This document shows, in pieces, positions 1-9,817 of a stretch of 64,000 bases of DNA (positions within the stretch are counted from its first letter, which is position 1; every line of letters starts with the position of its first letter). The notes below the pieces were generated by a model. The model had not been told where the DNA came from and searched no databases. It saw only the letters and a list, made by a program, of their open reading frames with translations. Location of the stretch: contig JAPULZ010000160.1 of NCBI GenBank assembly GCA_027294455.1, forward strand, positions 16,391-80,390. Direction: 5' to 3'. The position numbers and the translations under genes are program-made. This stretch comes from Gemmatimonadota bacterium. Lineage in GTDB: Bacteria > Gemmatimonadota > Gemmatimonadetes > Gemmatimonadales > GWC2-71-9.

Positions 1-1050
<1,050 letters not shown>

Positions 1051-1075
<25 letters not shown>

Positions 1076-1881
1076 GGGGTGGCGACACGAAGGCCGTCAA
1101 CGAAGTCATTGATTCGACGCAATGCGGGCTCCTGGTAAAGCGCTCCGACCATGTACAGGCCCTCCGATGGGGCAGGGGGGCTCGCCTCCGTATTGTTCGC
1201 GGCGCCGAGCAGAGCCGCGATGTCATCCGGCGGTCGCTTCCCCAGCCCCACATCCACCATCACCCCCACCAGAAATCGCACCATTCGGTACAGGAAGCGA
1301 TTCGCCTGGATATGGAAAATAAACCCTTCCGCATTCGGTCGCTGCTGCCATTCGGAGGCGACGACGTGGCATCGATAATGGGGTTTTTCTTGGCCCACCG
1401 AGGAAAAACTTCGAAAATCGTGCTCGCCGACAAACAGGCCCGCCGCTGCCTGGAGCCGCTCGAAGTCGACGGTGTCGCCCAGGTCCCACTCGAAGGGTCG
1501 CCGAAAGGGCGAGGCGGCATCGCGGTCGCAGCCCAGCAGGTAACGGTAGCGTCTCGCCACGGCGTTTTTGCGGGCGTTGAAGCCGGGCGGCGCCTCTCCG
1601 ACCAGGGCAATCCAGAGGTCCTGTGGCGTGACCGCGTTCAGCGCCCGAAGGAGCTCCCGGGAGGTCCACTTGTCAGGAACCCCGAAGCTGGCCACCTGGC
1701 CGAGGGCGTGGACCCCCGCGTCGGTTCGCCCGGCGGCGTGGATGGTGCGATGACTGCCGGTGATCCGCTCGAGTCCGTCCTCCAGCACCCCTTGGACGGT
1801 CCGTTGCTCCGGTTGACGCTGCCAGCCGGCAAAGCCGCCACCGTCGTATTGGATGATGGCGAAGTGGGTCTGATCTGCCAT
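1051..1881 (-). CDS. truA: tRNA pseudouridine(38-40) synthase TruA
   Basis: TruA converts uridines 38-40 of the tRNA anticodon stem-loop to pseudouridine. The 276-residue length is normal for the family. The signature GRTDAGVHA is present with the catalytic aspartate at residue 54, and the second half carries the conserved NRFLYRMVRFLVG segment. It starts 28 bp downstream of the lexA stop codon and its end overlaps the htrA start, so it is the middle gene of a three-gene minus-strand unit. Nothing unusual is seen in the protein. Confidence 0.97.
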
Positions 1882-1909
1882 GTGGGGTGAAGCTACAGCT
1901 TTTCCGGCG

Positions 1910-2518
1910 TCAATACCTCCGGATGACCCCGACCACGACCCCCTGCACCAACACGTCGTCCTCGTGAGCTCGGAGAGGCGGCAGCTTCTCGTTGGCGGGT
2001 TGGAGCCGAATCCATCCGTCGGCCTCGCGGTAGAATCGCTTTACGGTGGCCGAGGTTCCGTCGATCAGCGCGATCACCATTTCGCCGTTCTCGGCCGTAT
2101 TGCGGGAGTTCACCACCACCAGATCGCCGTCTTGGATATGCTCGTCGATCATCGAGTCGCCCCGCACCTTCAGGACGTAGCTGGATCCCCGGCGCGGAAT
2201 GAGGGCGTCGGGAACGGCAATGGTCTCCGGGGTGGTGACGGCCTCGATGGGAAGCCCGGCCGCGACCTCGCCGAGCAACGGAAGCTCGGTGGCGTTGGCC
2301 CGGCCGGGCTCAGGCGCCAGCTCGATGGCCCGAGACTCGTTGTGGCTGCGCCGGATGAAGCCCTTGTTCTCCAGGTTGGTCAGGTGTTCGTGGACCGTGG
2401 CCAGGCTACTGAAGGAAAAGTGCTGCGCAATCTCCTCGAACGATGGAGCATACTGGTGGTCCTCGATGTACTCTGTCAGGTAATCCAGTATTTCGCGCTG
2501 GCGTCTGGTGAGTGGCAT
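1910..2518 (-). CDS. lexA: SOS repressor LexA
   Basis: LexA represses DNA-damage genes and inactivates itself by RecA-stimulated autocleavage. The 202-residue protein has the N-terminal winged helix (start MPLTRRQREIL, recognition region about residues 27-50) and a C-terminal S24 peptidase domain. The Ala87-Gly88 cleavage site (VAAGLP), the nucleophile Ser122 (GDSMID) and the general base Lys160 (TSATVKRF) are all present. A GAGG Shine-Dalgarno lies about 9 bases upstream of the ATG. The gene has its own promoter with repeated motifs described separately, consistent with autoregulation, and truA and htrA follow in the same direction. Confidence 0.98.
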   Translation of the reverse strand: MPLTRRQREILDYLTEYIEDHQYAPSFEEIAQHFSFSSLATVHEHLTNLENKGFIRRSHNESRAIELAPEPGRANATELPLLGEVAAGLPIEAVTTPETIAVPDALIPRRGSSYVLKVRGDSMIDEHIQDGDLVVVNSRNTAENGEMVIALIDGTSATVKRFYREADGWIRLQPANEKLPPLRAHEDDVLVQGVVVGVIRRY

Positions 2519-2529
2519 TGTTTATCCTC

Positions 2530-2577
2530 TTCGGACCGAAAGTAATCCGAAGCCAGTATACCCGAACACACCCCGAA
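2530..2577 (-). promoter_or_regulatory. Candidate LexA operator: two TTCGG-N6-TTCGG direct repeats
   Basis: Read on the minus strand, TTCGG occurs at 2577-2573 and 2566-2562, and again at 2551-2547 and 2540-2536; both pairs have the same 11-bp period. The last copy also forms the palindrome TTCGGTCCGAA (2540-2530). The first pair sits between the -35 and -10 boxes and the second covers the predicted transcription start. An 11-bp direct repeat is the same geometry as the alphaproteobacterial GTTC-N7-GTTC LexA box. That this is bound by LexA is inference. Confidence 0.55.
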
Positions 2578-2583
2578 ATGCAA
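2555..2583 (-). promoter_or_regulatory. lexA promoter (sigma-70 type)
   Basis: On the minus strand TTGCAT (2583-2578) and TATACT (2560-2555) are separated by exactly 17 bases, close to the housekeeping consensus. The predicted start site is near 2548, giving a leader of about 30 bases before the lexA ATG at 2518. The spacer itself contains a TTCGG-N6-TTCGG repeat. Confidence 0.75.
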
Positions 2584-2660
2584 TGGTGGGGCGGGGGTCG
2601 TGCCCAGGGGCGGCCGGTGGAGGGTGAATCGCCTGGGTCGCCCGCAAAGGCCCTACGGGG

Positions 2661-2697
2661 TACGATTTTACGACGATGCAACATTATATTGTATGCC
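2661..2697 (+). promoter_or_regulatory. AT-rich segment, possible promoter for the HEAT operon
   Basis: This is the only AT-rich stretch between the divergent lexA and HEAT genes. It contains TATATT (2685-2690) on the plus strand and TATAAT (2688-2683) on the minus strand. No convincing -35 box lies at the right distance for either, so direction and use are uncertain. Confidence 0.25.
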
Positions 2698-2784
2698 CCT
2701 CGAAGGCCGGTCCTCATCTTGGAAGCGTAACGGGTTACCTGCGGGCGGCCGCCTCAACCGGGGTCGGTGTCGCGTGAATTCGTC

Positions 2785-4488
2785 ATGCCGGTGGAGGCGA
2801 GTATCGGAGTGACGAGCCAGCGGGTCGAGGAGTCCGGTGGAGGAGGCGATCTCGCGGTCATCGAGGCTCTGGTGCAGAGCCTCGTCAAGGCGCTCCGGGC
2901 CGTTCAGCTCTATCTGCCCAACAATCCCATGTACGAGCAGGCCCTGAAGAACGTCACCGCGGCGTTCGAGGAAGTCTGGCGGGTCACCAAGGAACTTCCC
3001 CTGGAAATCACCGACACGGAAATGCGCTGGGAGGAGGATGTGGTCTATTCCCAGCCCAGCAGGTCGGAAAGCGTCGCCTGGATGCTGCACCAGGACGGAA
3101 TGAGCGGGGTCACGTTCTTCCCGGGAGTAGAGCAGGACGAAATCGTGCGTTTTCTCGTCGTGGTCAACCGCGTCCGGACACTGCCCCCTGACGCCGAAGA
3201 CGATCTGCTGACCATTCTGTGGGAAGAGGAATTCAAGTACCTGCGCTACACCGCGATCGAGGCCCAGGACGACGACGAAGGAGTCATCGAGCGGAGCGGT
3301 GAAGCGGCACCGGTTGCGGAATCGGTGCGCCGTGAATTGCAGCAGGAGGTTGCGGAGGCGGCCCACAACTTCGTGTCAATCGATGATTTCGACGCCGGGT
3401 TGTACAGACTGGAGCCCGCCGAGGTCGCCTACCTCAAGAGCGAGCTCTCGCGGGAGTACGACCAAGACCTGCGCGCAAATGTTCTCGCCATCCTCTTCGA
3501 CATCTTCGAAGCACAAAAGGACTCTGACGTCCGGACCGAAGTCATCGAGATCATGAACCGGTTCGTACCGCACCTGTTGGCCGCCGGCGACCCGACATCG
3601 GTGATGTACGTCCTCCGGGAGTCGCGGGTCATCCGCGACCGCGCCGAGGAGCTGCTCGAGGAGCATGCGAAGGCGCTCGAAGAGCTGCCGGCGAAACTGT
3701 CGGATCCCGACACGTTCGGGCGGCTGATGCAGGCTCTGGAGGACGGGGGCGAGGGGCTCAACGACGAGGAATTGGAACACCTCTTCGCCGGTCTGCGCCC
3801 CAAGATCTTCGACGCGGCATTGGAGTGGCTCCCGCGTTTGAGTAAACGGATGTGTTCGTTGCTGGAGGACGCACTGTTGAAGATGGCGATCGCCAAACCC
3901 GAAGTCTTGACATCCGCCCTGAGCGCCAGCCAAGACGAGGTCGTGCGGATGGCGGTGCGGTTTGCGCGAACGTTGGTATCGCCCGCGGTGGTCCCCCACC
4001 TCGGGCGCTTGTTCGGACATGCGGACACACAACTTCGAGCCGAGGTGGTGAAGGTTCTGGATGTCTACGGGACGTCGGAGGCGATGAATGAGCTCGAACA
4101 CGCCCTCGAGGACCAGGATCGGGAGATCCGGATCGCGGCCGTGCGCGGCCTCGCCAAGCATCGGCACGAGCACGTGCTTGCCACGCTCGAGGCGATGGTG
4201 TCCGAAGGGGGCCTCAAGGATGCGGACCTCACCGAAAAGAAGGCTTTCTTCGAGGCCTACGGCGTGTTGGCGGGAGCCTCCGGCATCGAGCGTCTCACGA
4301 CCATGCTGTTGCCCCGGGGATTCATGCGCCGGAAAGAGGATCCCCAGACGCGCGCGTGTGCCGCGATGGCGCTGGGAACCATCGGGACTGACGAAGCGCT
4401 GGATGCCTTGAAGCGGACGGGGAACGATAAGGACCCGCTCGTGCGCAACGCGGTGAATCAGGCCATTCGGGAGCACACCACCAAATGA
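2785..4488 (+). CDS. HEAT-repeat protein with unknown N-terminal domain
   Basis: The protein is about 567 residues, has no signal peptide and appears cytoplasmic. Residues about 27-127 form a domain containing an ALRAVQLYLPNN motif; this region resembles the N-terminal domain of the next gene's HD-GYP-like protein. The rest is mostly helical and ends in HEAT-like repeats (for example around residues 390-560, with recurrent RAEVVKVLD and REIRIAAVRGLAKH type helices), usually protein-binding scaffolds. I chose the ATG at 2785; a GTG at 2767 and a GTG at 2811 behind a GGAGG are alternatives. It overlaps the next gene by 4 bp (ATGA), so the two are almost certainly cotranslated. I do not recognise a named family. 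A scaffold or regulatory role beside the nucleotide-signalling protein is inference. Confidence 0.85.
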   Translation: MPVEASIGVTSQRVEESGGGGDLAVIEALVQSLVKALRAVQLYLPNNPMYEQALKNVTAAFEEVWRVTKELPLEITDTEMRWEEDVVYSQPSRSESVAWMLHQDGMSGVTFFPGVEQDEIVRFLVVVNRVRTLPPDAEDDLLTILWEEEFKYLRYTAIEAQDDDEGVIERSGEAAPVAESVRRELQQEVAEAAHNFVSIDDFDAGLYRLEPAEVAYLKSELSREYDQDLRANVLAILFDIFEAQKDSDVRTEVIEIMNRFVPHLLAAGDPTSVMYVLRESRVIRDRAEELLEEHAKALEELPAKLSDPDTFGRLMQALEDGGEGLNDEELEHLFAGLRPKIFDAALEWLPRLSKRMCSLLEDALLKMAIAKPEVLTSALSASQDEVVRMAVRFARTLVSPAVVPHLGRLFGHADTQLRAEVVKVLDVYGTSEAMNELEHALEDQDREIRIAAVRGLAKHRHEHVLATLEAMVSEGGLKDADLTEKKAFFEAYGVLAGASGIERLTTMLLPRGFMRRKEDPQTRACAAMALGTIGTDEALDALKRTGNDKDPLVRNAVNQAIREHTTK

Positions 4489-5948
4489 CCGACTCACGCC
4501 GTTCCCTCGCCGATGTCGTTGAACGCATCGAATCGGTTCACCGACAACAAGGACGCGTGTTTCTCGTCAGCCTCGGCGCGGCGCTACGCAGCCTGAAGTT
4601 GTATCCGTTGGAAAACGAGCAGGTGCAGCGGGCTCTCAACGATCTCGTCGAAGGCGCGCGGGCGCTGCATCAGGTGGATCCCGTACTGAAGATGCAGGTC
4701 GCCGGCGAGTTCGTGTTCATCAACAAGACACGACTGCGGTTGGCGTTGGACCAATACGCCTCGTTGGGCCATGTCCTCAACACGTTCGCCGAAGGCCGAC
4801 TCGGGACGCTGAGCGTCGATGAGGCGGTCAGTCGAAACGAATGGCAGGAATTGGTCAAGGTGCTCCTCGACGCCGAACCGCCGGAAGGGAACAGCGAAGG
4901 CAACGCGGTGCGGCTCCAGTCGATGCTGGAAGATCAGGGAGTGACGCACATCTTCTTGGGGCCTCCGATGCAGGCACCGCAGGAACTCGACGCCGAGGAA
5001 CGCTCCAAGGAGCTGGCGCGGAGGACCTATCAAAAATCCGTCGCGGTCACGAAAGACGTGGTCAACGGCATGCGCATGGGTCGTGGAGCCAATGTGCGGA
5101 GGATGAAACGCGCGGTGCAGGGCATCGTGGATCAGGTCCTCAATAACGAGGTCTCGCTCACCGGTCTCACCGCCATACGCGACTACGACGAGTACACGTT
5201 CACCCATTCCGTCAACGTGTGCATCTTCAGCGTGGCCATCGGCAAGCGGCTGGGCCTGAGCAAGCGCCAGCTGTACGATTTGGGCGTCGCCGCCCTGCTG
5301 CACGACGTGGGCAAGAGTCGGGTTCCGCTGGAACTCATGCACAAGGAAGCCGCACTCACCGAGGAAGAGTGGCATGTGATGCAATCGCATCCGTGGTATG
5401 GCGTGTTGGCATTGTTCCAGATGCAGCAAACAGGCGACTTGCCCTACCGGGGTATGATCACGGCGTACGAACACCATATGAAGATCGGGGTGACGGGATA
5501 TCCGCGGCCGATTCGGCGACGCAACCTCTCCCTGTACTCCAAGATCGTGGCGGTGGCCGACGGATTCGACGCCGCCACGAGCCGCAGGACGTATCAACGC
5601 GCCATCCAACCCGACGAGGTGTTGCGCGAGATGTGGCAGAACCGGCGTCGGGGGTACGACCCGGTGTTGGTCAAGGAGCTCGTCAATCTCGTGGGGATCT
5701 ACCCCGTGGGCAGCTGCCTCATTCTGGACACGCGGGAGATCGTGGTCGTGCAGAGCCGCAATCCCGATCCCGCCATGCTGAACCGGCCCATGACGGTACT
5801 CGCGGTGTCGAGCGACGGGCAGGTGCAGCGCGATGGAGCCACAATCGACCTGTCCGAGAAAACGGCCGCCGGCGCATTCAAGCGATCGATCCTGAAGGTG
5901 ACCGACCCTGCGAAATACGGAATCAGGCCTGGTGACTTCCTCATCTGA
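4485..5948 (+). CDS. HD-GYP-like phosphodiesterase domain protein
   Basis: This 487-residue protein has an N-terminal domain (about residues 24-126, containing [12 protein letters not shown]) that resembles the start of the preceding HEAT protein, a helical linker, and an HD-GYP-type domain at about 225-400. His241, His273-Asp274, Lys277, His302, His330-His331 and Asp359 align with HD-GYP metal and catalytic positions. The signature loop reads [11 protein letters not shown], so GYP is kept but the usual D-G of HHExxDGxGYP is replaced. HD-GYP enzymes usually hydrolyse cyclic di-GMP; whether this variant does so is not certain. No receiver domain is present, so input may come through the N-terminal domain or partners. 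It starts inside the previous gene's stop and overlaps the next gene by 17 bp. Confidence 0.9.
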   Translation: MTDSRRSLADVVERIESVHRQQGRVFLVSLGAALRSLKLYPLENEQVQRALNDLVEGARALHQVDPVLKMQVAGEFVFINKTRLRLALDQYASLGHVLNTFAEGRLGTLSVDEAVSRNEWQELVKVLLDAEPPEGNSEGNAVRLQSMLEDQGVTHIFLGPPMQAPQELDAEERSKELARRTYQKSVAVTKDVVNGMRMGRGANVRRMKRAVQGIVDQVLNNEVSLTGLTAIRDYDEYTFTHSVNVCIFSVAIGKRLGLSKRQLYDLGVAALLHDVGKSRVPLELMHKEAALTEEEWHVMQSHPWYGVLALFQMQQTGDLPYRGMITAYEHHMKIGVTGYPRPIRRRNLSLYSKIVAVADGFDAATSRRTYQRAIQPDEVLREMWQNRRRGYDPVLVKELVNLVGIYPVGSCLILDTREIVVVQSRNPDPAMLNRPMTVLAVSSDGQVQRDGATIDLSEKTAAGAFKRSILKVTDPAKYGIRPGDFLI

Positions 5949-8064
5949 GTTCGGCGGGCGCCTGACCAAGGTTTCCGCGGCAACCCTCGTCGAGGGGTTC
6001 TCGTGGACACTGGCGGTGGGCGGACCCCTCATGCTTCTGGCCAGCCTCGTGTTGGATACCCATTGGATTCGCCAGTTGCACTTTGTGCTGTTGATGACGG
6101 TCATCACCGTGGGGATGCGCACGCTCACCGTGCCGCTGGGCAAGTATTCCTATGTGTCGCCCGCGGGCATCGTGTCGCTCACGGGAGCGCTACTCGTGGG
6201 TATTGTGCCGACCATGCTGGCGGTATCGGCCGGCACGGCCCTCGCCGACTGGGCCATTCAGCGCAAGGGACGATGGGCGGTGCTGGTCAACGCAGGCCGG
6301 GAGATGGTGGGGCTCGCCGCGGCGTACGGTGTCTTCGCCGCGGCGCTGGCCGTTTCCGGCGAGGTCAGCCCGCTCACCTGGAACGGCGCCACGGCCCTCG
6401 CGTTGTTCGTACTCAGCTTCTTTGCCGCCTCGCGATCGCTATTCTATTTCACCTTGGCGGCTCGGGGAAAGCTCGGTCCGGACGAACAGCGGCTCATCCT
6501 GCGCTACGAGATCGTCACGGGGGCCATTCTCGTGGTGGCCTCGATCGTCATCGTCGTCACCGTCCTGGAGCTACCGCCGTTGGCCTGGCCGTTCGTGGTG
6601 GCCACCCTGACCTTCGTCGGTGTGATGGCCAAGCAGATCGCCGAAGAAGCGGTGCAGGCCGAGGAGCTCAACAAGCTGCACGCGATGGACGCCGTCATTA
6701 CCGGCACCGCCGGGCTTGACGATTCCCTCGCACGGATCGAAAAACTGGCGTATCGCACGCTCGACTGGACGGTCTTGCGCATCTACGCATACCGCGACAA
6801 GCGGTTCGTTTTGCTCTATCAGGGCGCCATGGGCCAACCGGGTGCGGAGCCCGCCGAAGGATTGGCAGTGCTGCGCGAAGATGCGGTGACGACTGGCCAG
6901 TCGGTCGTCGTGGATGACACCTCGCGCGATGCCCGGACGTTGGACTTTCCCGACGACACGAAGACGGTGGTGGTCACCCCGCTGCAGCTGGGCGCCGAGA
7001 TGATCGGCACCCTGGAGGTCGAGCATCACAAACGCAAGGAGTACCAGCGCATCCAGCTGGCCCTCCTCGAGGCGTGCGCGTACCGCATCGCGACCGTCGT
7101 GCATATTCACGACTTGCGCCGACCGCTCGTGGCCACCGTCGCTCGCATCAGCAAGGAGGTCGGCAATCTGCGCTATGCTGCCGACGCCCTCCGCTCAGCG
7201 GCCGCGGCCATGACGGCATCCACCACCGCCATCGGTGATGGACTGTCGCAGCAGGATCTGGAGGTCGCCGAAGGGTTTTCGGAAACGGAGCGTCTCTCGC
7301 ACGCGGCGGCGGAGGTGGTTGTCGATGGAGCGGAAGCCGCCGCCGCCAGCGCCGCTGCGAGCGACGTGGCCGGGCGCAGCCGCGAAACCATTCGGGACGC
7401 CATCGAAAAGCTGGTGGAGCTAAAGGGGTTCGTCGCGGAGAGCTCCGACAAGGTGGCGGAGCTCGAGCGGGTCAGCAAGAAGATCGTGCGCTTCATTGCC
7501 TCGATTCGCGAATTGGCCGATCTGACCAACCTGCTGGCACTCAACGCCGGGATCGAGGCGGCCCGGGCCGGGGAACAGGGGAAGGGATTCGCCGTCGTCG
7601 CACAGGAAGTGCGAAGGCTGGCGGAGCAGAGCGGCTCGGCGGCGGGCGAGGCCGGCGACTTCATCGGCGACTTGCAATTGCGTCTCGCCGAAGTGGTCGA
7701 GCAGATGCGCCGGGGCACCATTGCCGTCGCCGACGTCGAAGAAGTCAGCACCGAGGGTCTCGCAGCGCTCGACTCGATCGTGCAGGCCACCGCCGAATCC
7801 ACGCGGCGGGCCCGCCACATCGCCGAGACCGCCGAGGGGCAACAGAGCGCGTTCACCGGGTTGCGAGAGCGCATGAGTGCGGTGGCCGAGATCTCCTCCC
7901 GCAATCGCGCCGACGCCGCGGCCGTCGGGTTGCGCGCCAAGGACGTGGAGGGGCGCCTCGACGAGATGAGCCACGCGACCCGCGAGCTCGAAGGCGTGGC
8001 CTCGATGCTGGCCGAACTCACCCACCGATTCACCACGGCGGACGTGCAGGGCGGGCCACGGTGA
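5932..8064 (+). CDS. Membrane GAF/methyl-accepting chemotaxis-type signalling protein
   Basis: The 710-residue protein begins with about seven predicted transmembrane helices (roughly residues 22-232), followed by a GAF domain (about 255-395) and a long coiled-coil MCP signalling domain. The conserved hairpin tip that contacts CheA/CheW is clear near residue 530 ([20 protein letters not shown]). There is no HAMP domain and no large periplasmic sensor, so the ligand is probably sensed in the membrane region or by the GAF domain. The GTG start at 5932 lies inside the HD-GYP gene. Its position suggests it works with the HEAT and HD-GYP proteins; no cheA or cheW is in the window. The family assignment of the membrane part is uncertain. 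Confidence 0.88.
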   Translation: MTSSSEFGGRLTKVSAATLVEGFSWTLAVGGPLMLLASLVLDTHWIRQLHFVLLMTVITVGMRTLTVPLGKYSYVSPAGIVSLTGALLVGIVPTMLAVSAGTALADWAIQRKGRWAVLVNAGREMVGLAAAYGVFAAALAVSGEVSPLTWNGATALALFVLSFFAASRSLFYFTLAARGKLGPDEQRLILRYEIVTGAILVVASIVIVVTVLELPPLAWPFVVATLTFVGVMAKQIAEEAVQAEELNKLHAMDAVITGTAGLDDSLARIEKLAYRTLDWTVLRIYAYRDKRFVLLYQGAMGQPGAEPAEGLAVLREDAVTTGQSVVVDDTSRDARTLDFPDDTKTVVVTPLQLGAEMIGTLEVEHHKRKEYQRIQLALLEACAYRIATVVHIHDLRRPLVATVARISKEVGNLRYAADALRSAAAAMTASTTAIGDGLSQQDLEVAEGFSETERLSHAAAEVVVDGAEAAAASAAASDVAGRSRETIRDAIEKLVELKGFVAESSDKVAELERVSKKIVRFIASIRELADLTNLLALNAGIEAARAGEQGKGFAVVAQEVRRLAEQSGSAAGEAGDFIGDLQLRLAEVVEQMRRGTIAVADVEEVSTEGLAALDSIVQATAESTRRARHIAETAEGQQSAFTGLRERMSAVAEISSRNRADAAAVGLRAKDVEGRLDEMSHATRELEGVASMLAELTHRFTTADVQGGPR

Positions 8065-8098
8065 CAACGCCGTGCCCCACCGCGCCCATTCTCGCGCA

Positions 8099-8476
8099 AT
8101 GACCAACGATCGTATCTCACTCAAGGCCATGCGGTTTCACACCCTTGTCGGGCTGCTGCCCCACGAGGAGCACGTGCCCCAACCGCTCGAGCTCGATTTG
8201 ACCGTGTGGTTGTCGTTGCGCCGCGTAGGGGAATCGGATTCCCCCGCCGCCCTGCTGGATTACCGCGATCTGTACAAGATGGTGTCGGAAACGGTTGGCA
8301 CCAGCCCGCACAGATTGTTGGAGGCGCTGTGCGAACGCATCGCGGCCAAGGCCCTGGCCATGGAGCACGTGCGTCGCGTGCGTGTGGCGGCACGAAAGCC
8401 CCACGTCCCAATCGATGGACCGCTCGACTATGTCGAGGTCGTGGTCGAACGCGGCGAGGACCACGTCGATGGGTGA
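8099..8476 (+). CDS. folB: Dihydroneopterin aldolase FolB
   Basis: FolB splits 7,8-dihydroneopterin into 6-hydroxymethyl-7,8-dihydropterin and glycolaldehyde in folate synthesis. The protein of 125 residues has the family start (ISLKAMRFHTLVGLLPHE) with the conserved glutamate region, a central LLDYRDLYKMV segment and the C-terminal VRVAARKPHVPI motif containing the conserved lysine. I chose the ATG at 8099 rather than an upstream in-frame ATG at 8072 because the homologous region begins there. It overlaps the following folK-yqeK gene by 8 bp, so the two consecutive folate steps are coupled. Confidence 0.93.
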   Translation: MTNDRISLKAMRFHTLVGLLPHEEHVPQPLELDLTVWLSLRRVGESDSPAALLDYRDLYKMVSETVGTSPHRLLEALCERIAAKALAMEHVRRVRVAARKPHVPIDGPLDYVEVVVERGEDHVDG

Positions 8477-9422
8477 GTGGGCCTTCGTCGCACTCGGGTC
8501 AAACGTCGGTGACCGCGCAGCGCATCTCGAGGCAGGCCGCCACAAACTCGCCACCCTTCCCAGGACGGCCGTGCTCGCCGAGAGCACGATCGAAGAAACG
8601 GTCCCGATCGGGCCGGTGAAGCAGGGTAAGTTCCTCAATCAGATGGTGCTGCTGGACACCGAACAGGCCCCGACGGAAATCCTCGAGGCGGCCCAGGCCG
8701 CCGAGCGGGAAACGGGCCGCGTCCGGGAAGATCGGTGGGGACCTCGCACCCTGGACGTCGACATCGTTCGATTCGGCGATCGCAACATTCGCAGGTCCGA
8801 CTTGACGGTTCCGCATCCCGAGCTGGCGCGGCGACCTTTCTGGTTGCGCGAGCACACCGAGCTGCTCGCGACGGTCAACCAGGATGGCGTGCCCGCATGG
8901 GCACAGATCAAGCCGTCACGCCAGGCGCACATCCAGCGGGTGGCAGCACTGGTGGAGACCTGGGCCATTGCGATGGGTAAGAGCGTCGATGAGCGTGCAC
9001 GATGGACACGGGCCGCGTTCATGCACGACGCCGTGCGTGACGCGCCGACGGAGGAGCTCGCACGTTGGTCGGACCGCCGTTGGGACATTCCCAAACTCTT
9101 CCATGGTCCGGCGGCCGCGATGTTGGCCGCTGAACATGGTGAGACCGACCGGGGCGTCTTGAACGCGATACGGTTTCACTCGCTAGGATACGCGGGTTGG
9201 GATGATGCCGGTCGGATGCTCTACATGGCGGACTATCTCGAACCGGGGCGAACCTTCAAGCGAAAACGCAGCGCTAAGTTGGCCGCCCGGGTCCCGCAAG
9301 ATTCTCAGGGAGTTTTGATTCACGTCGTGCGAAAACGGTTTCAATGGGCCATAGAGCAAAAAAGAAAAATTCTCCCAGAAGCCGCCGAATTCTGGAACGG
9401 CGTCGTCCCGGCCTCTTCCTAG
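8469..9422 (+). CDS. folK: FolK (HPPK) fused to a YqeK-like HD hydrolase
   Basis: Residues 1 to about 140 are 6-hydroxymethyl-7,8-dihydropterin pyrophosphokinase: the start has ALGSNVGDR, the middle KFLNQMVLL, and the HPPK signature RWGPRTLDVDIV is intact. Residues about 150-317 match YqeK, the HD-domain diadenosine tetraphosphate (Ap4A) hydrolase: QAHIQRV, AAFMHDAVRD, FHGPAAAML, RFHSLGYAG and YMADYLEPGR supply the usual His and Asp metal ligands. The two parts are in one uninterrupted frame of 317 residues. YqeK genes normally follow nadD; here the partner is FolK instead. The start ATG at 8469 lies within the folB end. Activity of both halves is inferred from conserved residues. Confidence 0.9.
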   Translation: MGEWAFVALGSNVGDRAAHLEAGRHKLATLPRTAVLAESTIEETVPIGPVKQGKFLNQMVLLDTEQAPTEILEAAQAAERETGRVREDRWGPRTLDVDIVRFGDRNIRRSDLTVPHPELARRPFWLREHTELLATVNQDGVPAWAQIKPSRQAHIQRVAALVETWAIAMGKSVDERARWTRAAFMHDAVRDAPTEELARWSDRRWDIPKLFHGPAAAMLAAEHGETDRGVLNAIRFHSLGYAGWDDAGRMLYMADYLEPGRTFKRKRSAKLAARVPQDSQGVLIHVVRKRFQWAIEQKRKILPEAAEFWNGVVPASS

Positions 9423-9817
9423 CCGGCGGCTCCGCCGGAGCCCTGGTGCTCGCGTTGGGCGTCTGGTGGTCTGTCGGGGGCGGCACCGTCGATACGGCCC
9501 CCCTGGTCATCCCCGGGGAGCGCAGTCGGATCAAGGTGGAAGTGCTCAACGGCACGACCATCGATGGATTGGCCCGCCGGACGACTCAGAAGCTTCGCGA
9601 ACATGGAGTGGACGTCGTCTTCTTCGGATCGGCCTCCAATTCCACTACCGATTTGACGTTGGTGATCGCCCGGCGGGGTGATCCCTCGGCCGCCGCGCAC
9701 GTGCGTGACGTACTTGGGGTGGGGCAGGTGACGGACGAACCGGCGGCTCAGCTGCTGCTGGACGTCACGGTCATCCTCGGCCGGGACGCCGACGCTTCCG
9801 TCTCGACGCGCAACTGA
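9344..9817 (+). CDS. LytR_C domain membrane-anchored protein
   Basis: The 157-residue protein has a basic N-terminus, one transmembrane helix (about residues 24-44) and a single LytR/CpsA/Psr C-terminal domain beginning at VEVLNGTTIDGLARR, as found next to YqeK in other bacteria. It contains no LytR phosphotransferase domain, so it is a stand-alone envelope-facing LytR_C protein of unknown function. Its start overlaps the end of the folK-yqeK gene by 79 bp in another frame, and its end overlaps the convergent rlmN by 70 bp. A later start inside the frame would remove the anchor, so I keep the ATG at 9344. The usual rsfS neighbour is not here. Confidence 0.8.
   Translation: MGHRAKKKNSPRSRRILERRRPGLFLAGGSAGALVLALGVWWSVGGGTVDTAPLVIPGERSRIKVEVLNGTTIDGLARRTTQKLREHGVDVVFFGSASNSTTDLTLVIARRGDPSAAAHVRDVLGVGQVTDEPAAQLLLDVTVILGRDADASVSTRN

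Noticed and set aside
3250..3330. The acidic stretch of the HEAT protein as a domain boundary with frameshift
   Set aside because: The frame is continuous and the composition change is just a linker between the N-terminal domain and the repeats.
4584..6143. A 519-codon open frame on the minus strand opposite the HD-GYP gene
   Set aside because: It crosses two real genes and reads as a mirror-frame artefact rich in His, Arg and Val.
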